Part shown: positions 10,790 through 24,287 of the stretch, one piece after another
How positions within the stretch are numbered: position 1 is the first letter of the stretch
Layout of the letters: each line of letters begins with the position of its first letter
The notes under the pieces: generated by a model
Database searches by the model: none
What the model was told of the DNA's origin: nothing
What the model saw: the letters and a program-made list of their open reading frames with translations, nothing else
DNA from: Congeria kusceri
Taxonomy: Eukaryota; Mollusca; Bivalvia; Myida; Dreissenidae
Direction of reading: 5' to 3'
NCBI GenBank assembly: GCA_027627225.1
Contig: CM051034.1
Span: 9,524,058 to 9,588,057 of the forward strand
DNA length: 64,000 bases
Translations under genes and position numbers: made by a program

Positions 10790-13331
10790 CTTGAATGTTA
10801 CGATCAGGTGACTAAAATTCAGGTGACTTGAGACTACATTCAGAGCCCAACACAGAGGTGAATGTCACTGTCACTAGCACTGTAAAGCCCTGTTGGACGG
10901 TTCGGAGGGGCTGAGCACAGGTTGCTGACGCTGATGTCCACAAGAGATGACATCTCATTTTCTGAAGGAAGTTATAATGCTGCAAAAGAGTGACAAAAAC
11001 CTCAGAGTCAGATTGACCAACAAGAAAGCTAATGCATGCAAGCTGAAAAGACATGCAAAATCACATGCAAAACACTGGTGTAGTGTTTGAACTGAACAAG
11101 AAGTGACCATGAACATACGCGTTTGTAAGTAAGGACCCGGAAAACCAAAGTACCAACTGGTTGTAAATCAGATGCTTGCCCACATTTTATTTGCCAATAC
11201 CGAAATTCTTTACTTAATTCAGAAATTAACGTGCTCTTCTGGACAAGGAACTGTACATTACATCTGTCTGATAGTACTGCTTTTTACTACAGAATGAGAA
11301 ACAACATAGTTAAATAAAGTAAGTAGCAACTGCACTCGACTGACACTGACACAATCTATTTTAACCATCACATGCAATTTTGCATCAAAACCTTTAAAAT
11401 CTATGGGAAATAAATACTATAAAAAGCACAATTCAATGCTCAAAATATATAAATGCACCATTCCAATGTGTAAATTTAGGTTTTTAGAAAGCAAATAGCT
11501 TTTTATTTTAAATAATTTCAAACAGTTTCCATCAAGAGAATGAGCTGACTTTGCCACTTTACCTTAAGGGGGGGGGGCACTATACAGTTACTCAAGCTTC
11601 GGTCCCAGATTGACGGGGTCGGGGATACAGCCAGGTTTCACACACCTATAATGTCAACATCTGAAAAGAAAACACAATTGCTAAGGCTGTGGTTACACAA
11701 AAATAGGGAAATTAAGTATGCACAGAGTTTCACTATAAATTTAATATGCATTATCAAAACAATTTATGGTTAAATTTTCACCAGTTTTCGCAACCATTTT
11801 TGTGACTTTCAAATTCAATTTTCAGCTTTCCTGAGAATGCGAGCAACTGAAACACTGTATGCCTTGTTGCGTAACTTATCAGATTTCATTTATTACACTA
11901 ATGAACTGTCAGCACGGTCAGTATTCTAAATAATTAGACGTTTTACATAGGATGATCCTGTAACGTCTCCAACCCCCAAAAAACTGGTCATATCCATGAA
12001 TTTTCTCAAAATACTAATTTAAGCGATTTTTCAACAAAAACAAGCTAAAGCAATGTAAACATCAATTATTACCAATCGAACCTGTAACAGCAGGAAAATA
12101 ATCTAATTATCGATATTTATCAATGTTGTTGTTGTTGTTTTCAAATAACAGTGCGTTTATATGACCTGGCGCTTTACATAAAGGAATGTTTATTTTACGG
12201 ATATCAGAAATTGTCAAAGCCAAGGTCCCTTATGAGTAAATTTATTTGGACTACATGGTCAGTGTCAAAACAATTCAAGAGCTTATGAGATGGTAACGTA
12301 AACTAAAATAAATACTTACCATGAGCAAACTACACACTAAGTTCGTCTCAATTGCTTATGAGCAGCATCTACGACAAATTGAAATGTCCAAACTATGGAC
12401 GCACTGAATCAAATCGTTATTGACCAAACGACAGACGCCATTTTGAATAATGAACGCTTAGAATGATCATCATGAATGAGACGCTCTGATAAAATAGTCC
12501 GTGCTGAGCCCAACACAGAGGTGAAGTAATGTAACCGTCGTGCAAGAGAATGGATACATACTATAAATAGATGGTAACGTGACTGCGTTATTAAAGTAAA
12601 GACCGGTGTGTACACAACGGAATGGATATTGATAATCAAACGTGTCAGGCCAGATACAATTAAGAAGTTTACAAACATTGACGTGTCACAACGCCCACTA
12701 AATTCGCTTCAGTCGATGAGGTGTTGACCAATTAAAAAAGTATTTGATTTTATTATTACACACGTTTCATAAGTGATACTTGACATTTGAATGTACAAAA
12801 TTATATGTTTCAATTATCGTGTCCACTTTAGGTTACATAACAGTAAATTTTCTAAAGCAAATTACATTTCGGGATTTTGTGCTACTGGTATATCATATAG
12901 TTACACTTACATACACTTTATCATCAAGTACAACATTGTTATTAGACTTAATGTGCGGGTAACTTTGCATCAACAGAAAATGAATTAAAAAGATATCATC
13001 CCATTTAAAACTACATAATGACTGCACTGAGACAGTAGTCTTATTTATAAGTCGTGCAACGAATTTCGTGTTACTTTTTATATAGGGCTAAATGCGTTAG
13101 AATGTCTTATTGCCCAAGCTCTTTTCTGTGGTGGAAACCTGAATGTTTAAATTTTCATCAATTCCTATAATTTGCAATAATAAAGTTATCCATCAATGTA
13201 GTTTACATAGACAACACCTAAACTGCTTAACCTATGCCAAATATTACCTAGGACATGCAGAAATTCTGATTTAAACCTGCGTATTCAGTGATTTTTTTAC
13301 CTCTGCATCCAGGATGCAGTAATATTGCTGT
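10790..13331. other. No gene recognised upstream of the transposase start
   Basis: Presumed upstream region and outer flank of the transposon. A 20-bp direct repeat GAGCCCAACACAGAGGTGAA occurs at 10843-10862 and 12506-12525. An AT-rich stretch follows. I could not identify the transposon end here. Confidence 0.4.
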
Positions 13332-14533
13332 CAGGGCCCTCAATCAGTTTTGGGGGAAGGGGCCCGCCGCCCTCTGGAGGGGGAATTTTGACTGACTCGC
13401 GTCTAATTGTAGTTTGGTAAAAACGTCATGCAATCTTTACAGCAAATGAAACTTCTATAAATCTAACTTTAATTATTTTTAAGCACAAAAATCATAGCTC
13501 AGAATCTACCGATAACGCTTACAATTTGGACTAGGCTGCAGTATACATGTAACATTGCAGCTATACACGGGTCATTTCCACGAGTTGTTCGTGATTTCGC
13601 CGGCGTTAATAAATAGTTCGCACGTTTTTCTAGCCCAGCACGATTTTATAACGGAGATATGAAACTAATATAATTCAATATGCAACACATATTTTTTTGT
13701 AAAAGTAATTTGCAGTCCTGCTTCTTAAATTATTAATTAATTAATTAATTTAATGTATTCATTTAGAAGACCGAAAATGGAAATACACTACAACTCCATT
13801 ATATCGCATTTCGTGGGGTCCATGGATCGCAATCGCAATATAACTTGTCAGGTCATTCATGTGCATATACATGTAAACACAAGCCTAATTTATGCTGACA
13901 TGTACAACGTCCCGTCGTCCGCATGGAAAGCGTGGATGTATTGATGGCCATATAAAAACTTTGTAACGCAGAGAACTGTGTGATCTTAACTTTTGAATAA
14001 AAGTTTTGTAGCGCATACTAACCAAATTTTTTTTGTCGCCATCGATGTGCAGTTATTATTTCCTCTTAAACAAGAAACACTTATGCCGTATCGATAACAT
14101 TACTGTCGTTCAGACAGGTCAGTATTGATTTATGACATACAGGTACTGTGTACACCCTCCACGTGGACAGCGTGTAATTCGGATGCTAATTAAAGTGACA
14201 GCAGTGAATGGACGTTGTCATGGATGGCACGCGCAATATAAGCTGATGACGTCAAACTGTTTCACTTTCATGTTGAACGGATCGGTTTATTGTTTATCGC
14301 ACATAACATGTGTCAATGAAATATTAGCGATGTAGAGATCTAGACCAAAACGGCTATACTTATGATGCGGACGATTATTGGCATCTTCAGGTTTCCTGTT
14401 AATTTTTTTTTTTTTTTTTTTTTTGCAGACCTCCAAGGGGGAATTTTTCCATTTTTAGGGAAAAAAACCATACTTTTCAGGTGGGGGAATGGGGCCGATA
14501 TTCGGCAGCAAAAATCGTAGATTGAGGGCCCTG
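13332..14533. mobile_element. hAT-like non-autonomous element (CAGGGCCCTCAAT termini)
   Basis: The left end CAGGGCCCTCAATC is mirrored at the right by ATTGAGGGCCCTG. The immediate flanks are GCTGT on the left and GCCGT on the right, a possible 5-bp target duplication with one mismatch. CAGGG termini are typical of the hAT superfamily. The 1.2-kb interior has no transposase, only short unremarkable ORFs, a TTAATTAATTAA tract near 13730 and a poly-T run near 14401. Confidence 0.65.
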
Positions 14534-16572
14534 GCCGTAGACGCAAAGTTTCAGTTTATGTGCGTTCGCGGGATGCATGCATTTTGTAAATGGCGAGTCC
14601 TGTCCGGCAGTTTCAAAGCATTTTGGGTGCGAGTACTGTCATTATAGGGGTAAAATTTACCATCGCACTGTTCCGTCTATTTTTATTACGACCATTCTCA
14701 TTGGATAATCAATTTGCGAATAACTAATGGTGTGAAGGTAAAATAGTATTGAATTTTTTGGGAAAGTTTTTTTTAAAGTTTGTCTGCAACTTGGGTCCGA
14801 AAAGAAAAATGACACATGAGTAAACGCAATACTCCTGAAGTTAATTCTGGTCAGGTTCTACCAAAAAAAATATGTTAATAGAATAAAGATTGGGAGAAGT
14901 TGTTTAGTTGGTGAGCATATACAATGGAACTACACAATTTAATGACATGTACTGCACTTTGTGTACGGTAGCTAAAAGGTGCAATGGTATGGTAAAAAAT
15001 GCACACTACACAAATTTTCAACATTCTACTTACTCTAACTAGACATGCTTCTCAAAAAACACAAAGTTAAAATTACTTGTGTTATTATATATAATAACAA
15101 GTTAATTGCATTATTGCCTTACTCATCTTATTAACTGACTGCTTATATTCTCATTTGAATAAATGAAAATTTTTGAACTCACACATTTAACTTTGGGACT
15201 CCTAGTTTTTAGTCCAGCGATTCCTAGGACTCATGGCTGTGAAATTGTAAAAAAATCACTGGTATTCATTTACTACATTAATGTACAGACCGCCATGATT
15301 TTCCCTTGTGTTTACCTTCACTTTATTAATAGAATCAACTGACCAATAGAAATGACGCAATGCCCCGAGTTAGCAAATTTATGGATAAAATTGAACACAC
15401 AGTAACACAGCGACGGTTATCAATATTTATTTAAAATTGCAAAGTTGTGTATTTTTAAATTGTTCATGACTTCAAAATGAAAGTGCCATTATAAAAATAT
15501 TTATGGAATTTAATTAGGTACGGTTTATCTGCCCAGGTTACGGTATGTAACTTTATTGCAATCCGTTCACAATAACTATCTAATTTCGGGACATGACAGT
15601 TGCAGTCAAAATCCTATCTGAACAATTTAGACAAAGAAGGAATATTTTCCATCACATAAATGGTCCTTCCCCAGTTATGCGCTCCAGCGAAAATTGCCCA
15701 TATAGAAAGTAGTTCAATATTCGCCAAGCGCTAACAAGTTATGCTACACCGACAGGGAAGCATTTTGGCAGGTACCACAGTACATTTTCAATTCATTTAT
15801 AGTGTTAATTATTCCACAAAGTTAACGGAATTACCAGCGTTACATCTTATATGTCTAATAGTTCTTGAGTCGAAAAACCTTTTTTTTTCCATATTCCAAA
15901 TGTTGCCGATAATCCATGATAGAAAAACACATTACAGAATCCTGCTCTGGTTACGGTTTGTGGGCAACACGTACATATCTCTATATCTACTACAGATACA
16001 ATTAAAACTTCACAAATGTCTTCAGGGTCATTATATAAGGTCACTGGTCAAGGTCCATATCTGTGACCAGCATTTTAGCAGAATTATGCCCCGTTTTTAC
16101 TTAGAAAATTCAGGTTAGAAAATTAAGGTTACAGTTTGCGTGCAAGTACTTGTCTCTGTAACTACTACAGATGTTCAACTGAAACTTCACACATGTCTTT
16201 CGGGTCATTATGTAAGGTCACTGGGCCAGGCCCATAACTCTGTGAAAGAGGTATGAAAGTCAAGTGCGCTGTCCTGAGACAGGTCTTGTTGTCAGTGCTG
16301 CGCAATGCAACAACATGCTGTCCTCAGGCAACAGGTTAGCTTAAACATGCAAACGAAGGCAGTATAGCAACATTAAACAATGTAGTAGAACATAATGAAA
16401 ATGTTTTAAACAAGGAATTTCTACACATCCACACCTTTTCAGTTCTACCTCTATGCAAAAAAATCCATACTTTGTGCGCAAGTGTTCACTCTTATTTTAT
16501 TTTTGTGCATACCTTTAAATTTCTGTGCTTATATAATGTATGTATGTGGCTTATCTGGTTGTCTGATATATA
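14534..16572. other. No gene; contains a two-unit repeat near 15.94-16.30 kb
   Basis: Mostly AT-rich sequence without exon signals. At about 15940-16300 two units of roughly 200 bp share phrases such as ACTACAGAT, AAACTTCACA and GGTCATTAT, ending GTCCTGAGACAGGTCTTGTTG, a common style of bivalve repeat end. The 125-codon ORF at 15741-16118 overlaps this repeat and is not supported as a gene. Confidence 0.45.
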
Positions 16573-17103
16573 GGGAATATTACATGACTGTGGTGTTCCG
16601 GTGGCTTGTATCGCTCGAGTTGATTGTGTAACGCTGTATTCCACGAGCCTGCAGGGCGCGTGGAATACAACTTTACACAATCAATGAGAGCGATACAACC
16701 CACCGGAACACCACCCGTCATGTAGTATTCCATTTATTATATACCTCCTTACGATCAAAACATCACAAATACGCTACGAAACAAACAAAATAATAACAAA
16801 ATAGTACCGTTAAAGAACGCGGACGAACACATGTCATGCACATCAATGACGTCATTCAATTAACATGTTGCAACGGCGTCGTAGTGTCTATAAATAGAAT
16901 AGGGTGTTTCCCAGTGTCGATTGGAACGTTACGGAAATATACGATACTCAACTAACGTAAAAGTAGTCCGGTTTTTGCAGCCGTTGAATACGGAAAATTA
17001 TTTCACAGTGTGAAATACGGGAATTTTATCTGGCCTATTGTATTTTATACCGAGAATACATCAATATTTGAGTCAGATTGTCTATAGGTATATAATAAAA
17101 CAC
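16573..17103 (+). mobile_element. Hairpin-headed repeat with a promoter-like core, copy 1
   Basis: The first 160 bp form a long imperfect hairpin (about 16574-16732). One arm contains GGTGTTCCGGTGGCTTGTAT, the other the complementary ATACAACCCACCGGAACACC. After it come a perfect CRE palindrome TGACGTCA (16847-16854) and a TATA box TATAAATA (16889-16896). A second copy lies at 60472-61019 in a tetraspanin intron, and the two match almost base for base over their length. No ORF. The class is unknown; it could be a solo LTR-like unit or a non-autonomous DNA element. Confidence 0.65.
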
Positions 17104-17737
17104 TTTATTTAATGCTAAGTAGTGAAATATAGAAAAATATCAGTGAGATATATCCCTATGTCACTCACAGTGAGGGCCTACTTTTTTGGGTCCCGATTTA
17201 ATACAATAAATGAAACAGACCATCAACGATGCCGGGCTCAAAACTGTGAAATGACGTCATTTTGTTGACATCATGACGTTATGATTCCCGCGATATTTTC
17301 CAATAAAATGTAAAACAAAGGTTAATAAAGCATAAAATAAAAAGAAAATTTGAAAATCACCGGAAACGGAGTAAAGTTAATTGTCTCCCTTTCCGGTGAT
17401 GATATCACGCGTTATCACACCGAAAACAAACAAATATTCTCTATTTAGTAACTTACATACAGTAGAAGAAACAAAGACAGAGCCCTACCCGTTTCTATCA
17501 CAGTATTTGAAAAGAAGAATACATGGTTAAGTGGCGTATTTTGCAGTCTGTGGGACTCATAATAATATGAAGTCAGAAACCCACAGCATATTGTCATTTC
17601 TCGTTTCCTGGATATACAGCCTCAGGCATTACTTGATACAGTAGAGTATTTAGGAAACGTGCTCTTAAGCAGTGATATCATGCAAACCCCGCTATTTATT
17701 TCTTAGAATTCAATACATACATGTTTTTTTTAACGTT
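17104..17737. other. Spacer; one short hairpin, no gene
   Basis: A short inverted repeat ATCACCGGAAA ... TTTCCGGTGAT lies at about 17358-17400. A CRE palindrome occurs near 17254. Nothing coding is recognised. Confidence 0.4.
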
Positions 17738-18412
17738 CTCATGGTGAGCTTTTGTGATCGCCTTTTGTCCGTCAACATTTACCTTGTGAACACTCTAGAG
17801 GCCACATTTATTGGCCAGTCTTCATGAAACTTGGTCAGAACATTTGTCCTATTGATATTTCGGCCGAGTTCGAAACTGGGTCATGTGGGGTCAAAAACTA
17901 GGTCACTAGGTCAAATTGAAGAAAAAGCTTGTGAACACTCTAGAAGTCACATTTTTTGCCCAATTAACATGAAACTTGCTCAGAACATTTGTTCTAAATA
18001 TATCTCAGCTGAGTTCGAAAATGGTTCCACTCCGTTGAAAAACATGGCTGCCAGGGGGCGGGTCAGTTTTCCTTATATGGCTATAGAAAAAGCTTGTGAA
18101 CACTGTAGAAGTCACATTTTTTGCCGAATCAACATAAAACTTGCTCAGAATGTTGGCCTCCAGGGGAGGGGTGGGGTTTCAGTTTTCCTTGTATGGATAT
18201 ATTGACAATTTTATCAATGATATCTCGGACTAGAACGAACCCAGGTCACGTGGTAAAATACTAGGACACCATGCCAAATTAAAAAAAACAAGCTTGCGAA
18301 CAATCTAGAGGCCACATGTTTAGCTGAATCTTTATTTAACTTGCTCAGAACAGTATAATTCCTTAGCCCCTCAGGTTATCGACCTAGGGCCTTATGGCCC
18401 TCTTGTTTGATT
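17738..18412 (+). repeat. Repeat block running from CATGGTGAGCTTTTGTGATC to GGCCCTCTTGTTT
   Basis: Same family as 6952-7390 (reverse orientation) and 40665-43862. Repeated phrases are AAGCTTGTGAACACTCTAGA and ATGAAACTTGCTCAGAACA. The 124-codon frame at 17831-18205 only reads across these units. Confidence 0.6.
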
Positions 18413-19522
18413 TTTGTGTGAAGTCATTGTGTTTTAATGATTCAAATTAAATAATATATTTTCCCTGCATGTTTTACTTTCACTTTCATTAATTTTTTTT
18501 AGACTGTTGGCACTAGCTGGATTTAGTAGTTGTATTCAGAAATCGGTCTTGAGGGAACTACTTCTTTACTCTGCAGGCTACGAGTCAGTAAATCGTTAAA
18601 TTACTGCGCTTCGCTCTCTGAACAGTGAGGCTTCCTGTTACGGCTACATAGAAATGGCTGTCAAGAAATAAATTCGACTTTTTAAACAATAATAATAATC
18701 AAGTGAATTCATGTTATGTCTATTCACATATGTATGATAGCGTGTGTGTTTGTGCTGTTTACTGGTTTACTGTCTACGTTCTACATCATATTGCTTAAGT
18801 TTAACAACAGTGTATTGACTGGGTACGTATAGCGGACCAATTGTAATCACTCGATTGACGATTGCTATTGTTTATGAAGTATGCATACAAATTGTGGAAA
18901 AACATTTCTTTTTAAAGAGAGTTTTGAATGCACTTTACTAAATAATTTTTTTTTAATTAAATCTGTATTTACCAAACATATCACTTGTGATAAAAGGCAC
19001 TAAACATTTATTCGAACTTACGCGGTTCATCGACTATTTTTACCTGTTGTAGATTGACTTGTATGCATAAAACTTTTTAAATAGTTTGCCCAAAAAATAT
19101 TTGCCTCCTATGAATTACAAAAGTAATGATAAGAATATCGTAGATAAATAGCATTGCATCAAACGTGCGCTATAAAAGTTTTAATTTGCAAAAGACAGTG
19201 GCCCGAATCTCCATCTTCAATTATGTCAAATACCAGCTTTTATCAATTTATTTAAGTAGAGTGTATAAGTATGAGTTTCGATATTTGTTTTGTAGAAATG
19301 ATATAAGAGACAGGTGACTTTCTTCAATAAATGTTCCTTTTGATAAAAATACTCTCATAATTCATTTGTTTTTAGTTTCTTTTCTCGCCAACAGACGCTG
19401 TCAGCGTTTCTCGCCAACAGATGCTGTCAGCGTTTTGATCCAGCTAAGCCATAGCAACATATGATTTTCATAAATTGTTGGTTTAATGTACTTATTTTTA
19501 ACACATTAAATAGGCTAAGTTT
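18413..19522. other. No gene; one short tandem duplication
   Basis: AT-rich and without exon signals. About 25 bp (CTCGCCAACAGACGCTGTCA) is duplicated in tandem near 19383-19433. Confidence 0.4.
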
Positions 19523-20402
19523 AAGGCCGCTTTTCCATGTATGTGTGATCCGTTATTCGTGTCTGTGATCGTATCCGTATCCGTCGTCCGCATGTAGCTT
19601 TTCCATGTGCGCGTATCTGTAGTGCGTAATATGATATTATGGTTACAGTCTTTATTTATTGTTTATAAACGGTAAAATAATCTTGCTTTACGAAATAATC
19701 TTTGAGAAGCGTTGTTTATCAGCTGATAAACAACAATTTGGTGTTCTGATGCGTAGGAATAAAACCATGTTATTATGGTTTCGTCACTTTCATTGATAAA
19801 CGCTCAACGAATGATGTCAGAATTGGAACTACATTTTTGCGTTGTTTATGGGTGGTTTAAAAATAGATTTTGTGTTCTTTGTCTATGTACGAATTAAGTA
19901 CGTTTAAAACGAATCTTAGCACAGTGTGTATGAACATGTATACATTCTAGTTGATGGTAAAACACAACATTATACTTGTAAGCCATAAGTGCTATATATT
20001 AAAACAAATCAACAGGTTTTGCTGTGTGATGTGGTAGTACATGGTTTTGAAGGCTGTTCAGTTTGATAATTGCAATTACAGTGGAGCATTGTCGATTTAT
20101 TAAACTGGTTGTAAATTATTTTGGATGAAAAGTACATATTATGTATGCTGATGATTTAGGTAATCTTATATTCTTTGTAAATATTGAACCTGGATACTCG
20201 ACAACTCGACCGTGAAGGTGTCCGTAACAATTGCTTACTGCGCGATTCGTTACAAAATGCGGACACGTATGTATACAGACACGGATACGGACAAATAGAA
20301 ACAACCCTGTGTATTTCAACTGGAACGATATATTATTTTACTGACACGGACGCGGATCACAGACACGCATGACGGATCACGCGCACATGAAAAAGCGGCC
20401 TA
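19523..20402. mobile_element. MITE with about 45-bp terminal inverted repeats (AGGCCGCTTTTYCATG)
   Basis: The left end AGGCCGCTTTTCCATGTATG continues into GTGATCCGTTATTCGTGTCT. The right end is its imperfect reverse complement (GACGGATCACGCGCACATGA then AAAAGCGGCCT). The interior of about 0.8 kb has no convincing ORF. Superfamily not assigned; no clear target duplication. Confidence 0.65.
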
Positions 20403-20819
20403 AGTCAGTTTGTGAAAAATGTTGTCATAATTTATTATGGTAATTATATAGACTCAAGTCACTTTTGGAATACCAGTATAATTATGATTTTCTTTTTGTG
20501 TGTAATATTTTGCTTGCATTCTGAAATGGTGTTGTTGACAACTTCCTTACAAGGCTCACATTTGAATTGTATGTTGGATGATTCTGAATATGAGTGCAGT
20601 TCTATAGATTAGAGATGGGGTTAAAATCTGGATTCTAGTACAACAAACCCACTTTTTGCTTAGACAAATGTGGTGGAGTTGACAAATCAGCAAGATTTTA
20701 ATGCGCTTAAAAAATCAACACTTATTTACAATATCTGTAGTGTTGTCTTTATTACATGTATTTTAAATTATTTTCTGCATTTTTAGAAATATATATGATT
20801 ATTATTATATTCTCATTTG

Positions 20820-21712
20820 AAAAACGGCCGTATAATGGCAACGCCCGAGCTGGCGGGCAGGTGGGCGGGCGGGGAGCAGGAGATCTTTGTCCGGAGTTTA
20901 TCTTTGTCAAGCATGGATGGATTTTCAAATAACTTGGCAGAAGTGACAAGCATAGTGAGACGTCACGCACAAGAACCAGGTCCCTAGGTCCAAGTTCAAG
21001 GTCACAATTCAAGGTCAAAGGTCAAATTTAAGAAATCAATCCTTAACACTTTGTCCAGAGCATATCTTTATCCAGCATGGATGGATTTTTAAATAACTTG
21101 GCAGAAGTGACAGGCATAGTGAAACGGAGTGTCGCGCACAAGAACCAGGTCCCTAGGTCCAAGGTCCAGGTCACAATTCAAGGTCAAAGGTCACATTAAA
21201 GAAAACAGTCCTAAACGCTTTGTCCGGAGCATATCTTTGTCCAGCATAGTGAAACGGAGAGTCGCGCACAAGAACCAGGTCCCTAGGTCCAAGGTCCAGG
21301 TCACAATTCAAGGTCAAAGGTCACATTAAAGAAAACAGTCCTAAACACTTTGTCCGGAGCATATCTTTGTCCAGCATGGATGGATTTTCAAATAACCTGG
21401 CAGAAGTGACAAGCATGGTGAGACGGAGTTTCGCGAGCAGGAACCAGGTCCCTAGGTCCAAGGTCAAGGTCACAATTCAAGGTCAAATTTAAGAAATCAA
21501 TCGTAAACACTTTGTCTCGAGCATATCTTTGTCCAGCATGGATGGATTTTCAAATAACTTAGCAGAAGTGACAAGCATGGTGATGCGGAGTGTCGTGCGC
21601 AAAACCAGGTCCCTAGGTCCAAGGTCAAGGTCACAATTCAAGGTCAAACGTCAAATATCTAAATCAATCCTTAACACTTTATCCAGAGCATATCTTTGTC
21701 CAGAAAAATAAG
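20820..21712 (+). repeat. Tandem array of a roughly 165-bp AGGTCA-rich unit
   Basis: About five to six units contain GCATATCTTTGTCCAGCATG, GAACCAGGTCCCTAGGTCCA and AATTCAAGGTCAAAGGTCA. One unit is shortened to about 130 bp. It starts just after a GCGGGCAGGTGGGCGGGCGG tract. The open frames in it are by-products of the repeat. Confidence 0.75.
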
Positions 21713-21799
21713 TTCAAGAAAACTAGGAAATAATCTTATTTTAGTATGTGTTTATTATGCGAAGTATTATCGATACATGTATGTCCCTTTAAATAAAGG

Positions 21800-24287
21800 A
21801 TATCAGTGTTGATGTATAGAAATTGAGTCAGTTGACCCAGTGTTTGTATAGGATTTGTCCCTGTGTTGATGTATAGGAGTTGAGTCAGTTGACCCAGTGT
21901 TTGTATAAGATTTGTCCCAGTGTTGATGTATAGGAATTGAGTCAGTTGACCCAGTGTTTGTATAGGAATTGAGTCAGTTGACCCAGTGTTGATGTATAGG
22001 AATTGAGTCAGTTGACCCAGTGTTTGTATAGGATTTGTCCCAGTGTTGATGTATAGGAGTTGAGTCAGTTGACCCAGTGTTTTTATAGGATTTGTCCCAG
22101 TGTTGTTGTATAAGAGTTGAGTCAGTTGACCCAGTGTTGTTGTATAGGAATTGAGTCAGTTGACCCAGTGTTTGTATAGGATTTGTCCCAGTGTTGTTGT
22201 ACAGGAGTTGAGTCAGTTGACCCAGTGTGTGTATAGGCATTGAGTCAGTTGACCCAGTGTTGATGTATAGGAATTGAGTCAGTTGACCCAGTGTTTGTAT
22301 AGGATTTGTTCCAGTGTTGTTGTATAGGAGTTGAGTCAGTTGACCCAGTGTTTATATAGGATTTGTCCAAGTGTTGTTGTATAGGAGTTGAGTCAGTTGA
22401 CCCAGTGTTGTTGTATAGGAATTGAGTCAGTGTTGTTGTATAGGAGTTGAGTCAGAAGACCCAGTGTTGTTGTATAGGAGTTGAGTCAGTTGACCCAGTG
22501 TTTGCATAGGATTTGTCCTAGTGTTGTTGTATAGGAATTGAGTCAGTTGACCCAGTGTTGTTGTATAGGAATTGAGTCAGTTGACCCAGTGTTTGTATAG
22601 GATTTGTCCCAGTGTTGATGTATAGGAGTTGAGTCAGTGTTGTTGTATAGGAATTGAGTCAGTTGACCCAGTGTTTGTATAGGATTTGACCCAGTGTTGT
22701 TGTATAGGAGTTAAGTCAGTTGACCCAGTGTTTGTATAGGATTTGTCCCAGTGTTGTTGTATAGGAGTTGAGTCAGTGTTGTTGTATAGGAATTGAGTCA
22801 GTTGACCCAGTGTTGATGTATAGGAATGGAGTCAGTTGACCCAGTGTTTGTATAGGATTTGTCCCAGAGTCGTTGTATAGGAGTTGAGTCAGTTGACCCA
22901 GTGTTTGTATTGGATTTGTTCCAGTGTTGTTGTAAAGGAGTTCAGTGAGTTGACCCAGTGTTGATGTATAGGAATTGAGTCAGTTGACCCAGTGTTTGTA
23001 TAGGATTTGTCCCAGTGTTGATGTATAGGAGTTGAGTCAGTTGACCCAGTGTTTGTATAGGATTTGTCCCAGTGTTGTTGTATAGGAGTTGAGTCAGTTG
23101 ACCCAGTGTTTGTATAGGATATGTCCCAGTATTGTTGTATAGGAGTTGAGTCAGTTAACCCAGTGTTTGTATAGGATTTGCCCCAGTGTTGATGTATAGG
23201 AGTTGACCCAGTGTTGTTGTATAGGAGTTGAGTCAGTTGACCCAGTGTTTGTATAGGATTTGTCCCAGTGTTGTTGTATAGGTGTTGAGTCAGTTGACCC
23301 AGTGTTTGTATAGGATATGTCCCAGTGTTGTTGTGTAGGAGTTGAGTCAGTTAACCCAGTGTTTGTATAGGATATGCCCCAGTGTTGATGTATAGGAGTT
23401 GACCCAGTGTTGTTGTATAGGAATTGAGTCAGTTGACCCAGTGTTTGTATAGGATTTGAGTCAGTGTTGTTGTATAGGAGTTGAGTCAGTTGACCCAGTG
23501 TTTGTATAGGATTTGTCCCAGTGTTGTTGTATAGGAGTTGAGTCAGTGTTGTTGTATGGGAATTGAGTCAGTTGACCCAGTGTTGATGTATAGGAATTGA
23601 GTCAGTTGACCCAGTTTTTGTATAGGATTTGTCCCAGTGTTGTTGTATAGGAGTTGAGTCAGTTGACCCAGTGTTTGTATAGGATTTGTCCCAGTGTTGT
23701 TGTATAGGAGTTGAGTCAGTGTTGTAACATAGGAGTTGAGTCAGTGTTGTAACATAGGAGTTGAGTCAGTGTTGTTGTATAGGGGTTGAGTCAGTGTTGT
23801 TGTATAGGAGTTGAGTCAGTGTTGTATAGGAGTTGAGTCAGTGTTGTAACATAGGAGTTGAGTCAGTGTTGTAACATAGGAGTTGAGTCAGTGTTGTTGT
23901 ATAGGAGTTGAGTCAGTGTTGTAACATAGGAGTTAAATCAGTGTTGTAACATAGGAGTTGAGTCAGTGTTGTAACATAGGAGTTGAGTCAGTGTTGTAAC
24001 ATAGGAGTTGAGTCAGTGTTGTTGTATAGGAGTTGAGTCAGTGTTGTTGTATAGGAGTTGAGTCAGTGTTGTTGTATAGGAGTTGAGTCAGTGTTGTAAC
24101 ATAGGAGTTGAGTCAGTGTTGTAACATAGGAGTTGAGTCAGTGTTGTAACATAGGAGTTGAGTCAGTGTTGTTGTATAGGAATTGAGTCAGTGTTGTTGT
24201 ATAGGAGTTGAGTCAGTGTTGTTGTATAGGAGTTGAGTCAGTGTTGTAACATAGGAGTTGAGTCAGTGTTGTAACATAGGAGTTTTT
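21800..24287 (+). repeat. 2.5-kb minisatellite, 57-bp unit giving way to a 25-bp unit
   Basis: The left two thirds are built of a unit of about 57 bp made from two related halves (GTTGACCCAGTGTTTGTATA and GTGTTGATGTATAGGAGTTG). From about 23705 the array changes to a pure 25-bp unit GTGTTGTAACATAGGAGTTG plus AGTCA, alternating with a GTTGTATAGG variant. It ends abruptly at 24287. Confidence 0.9.

Noticed and set aside
15741..16118. A 125-codon frame
   Set aside because: It overlaps a two-unit repeat and lacks exon signals or recognisable domains.
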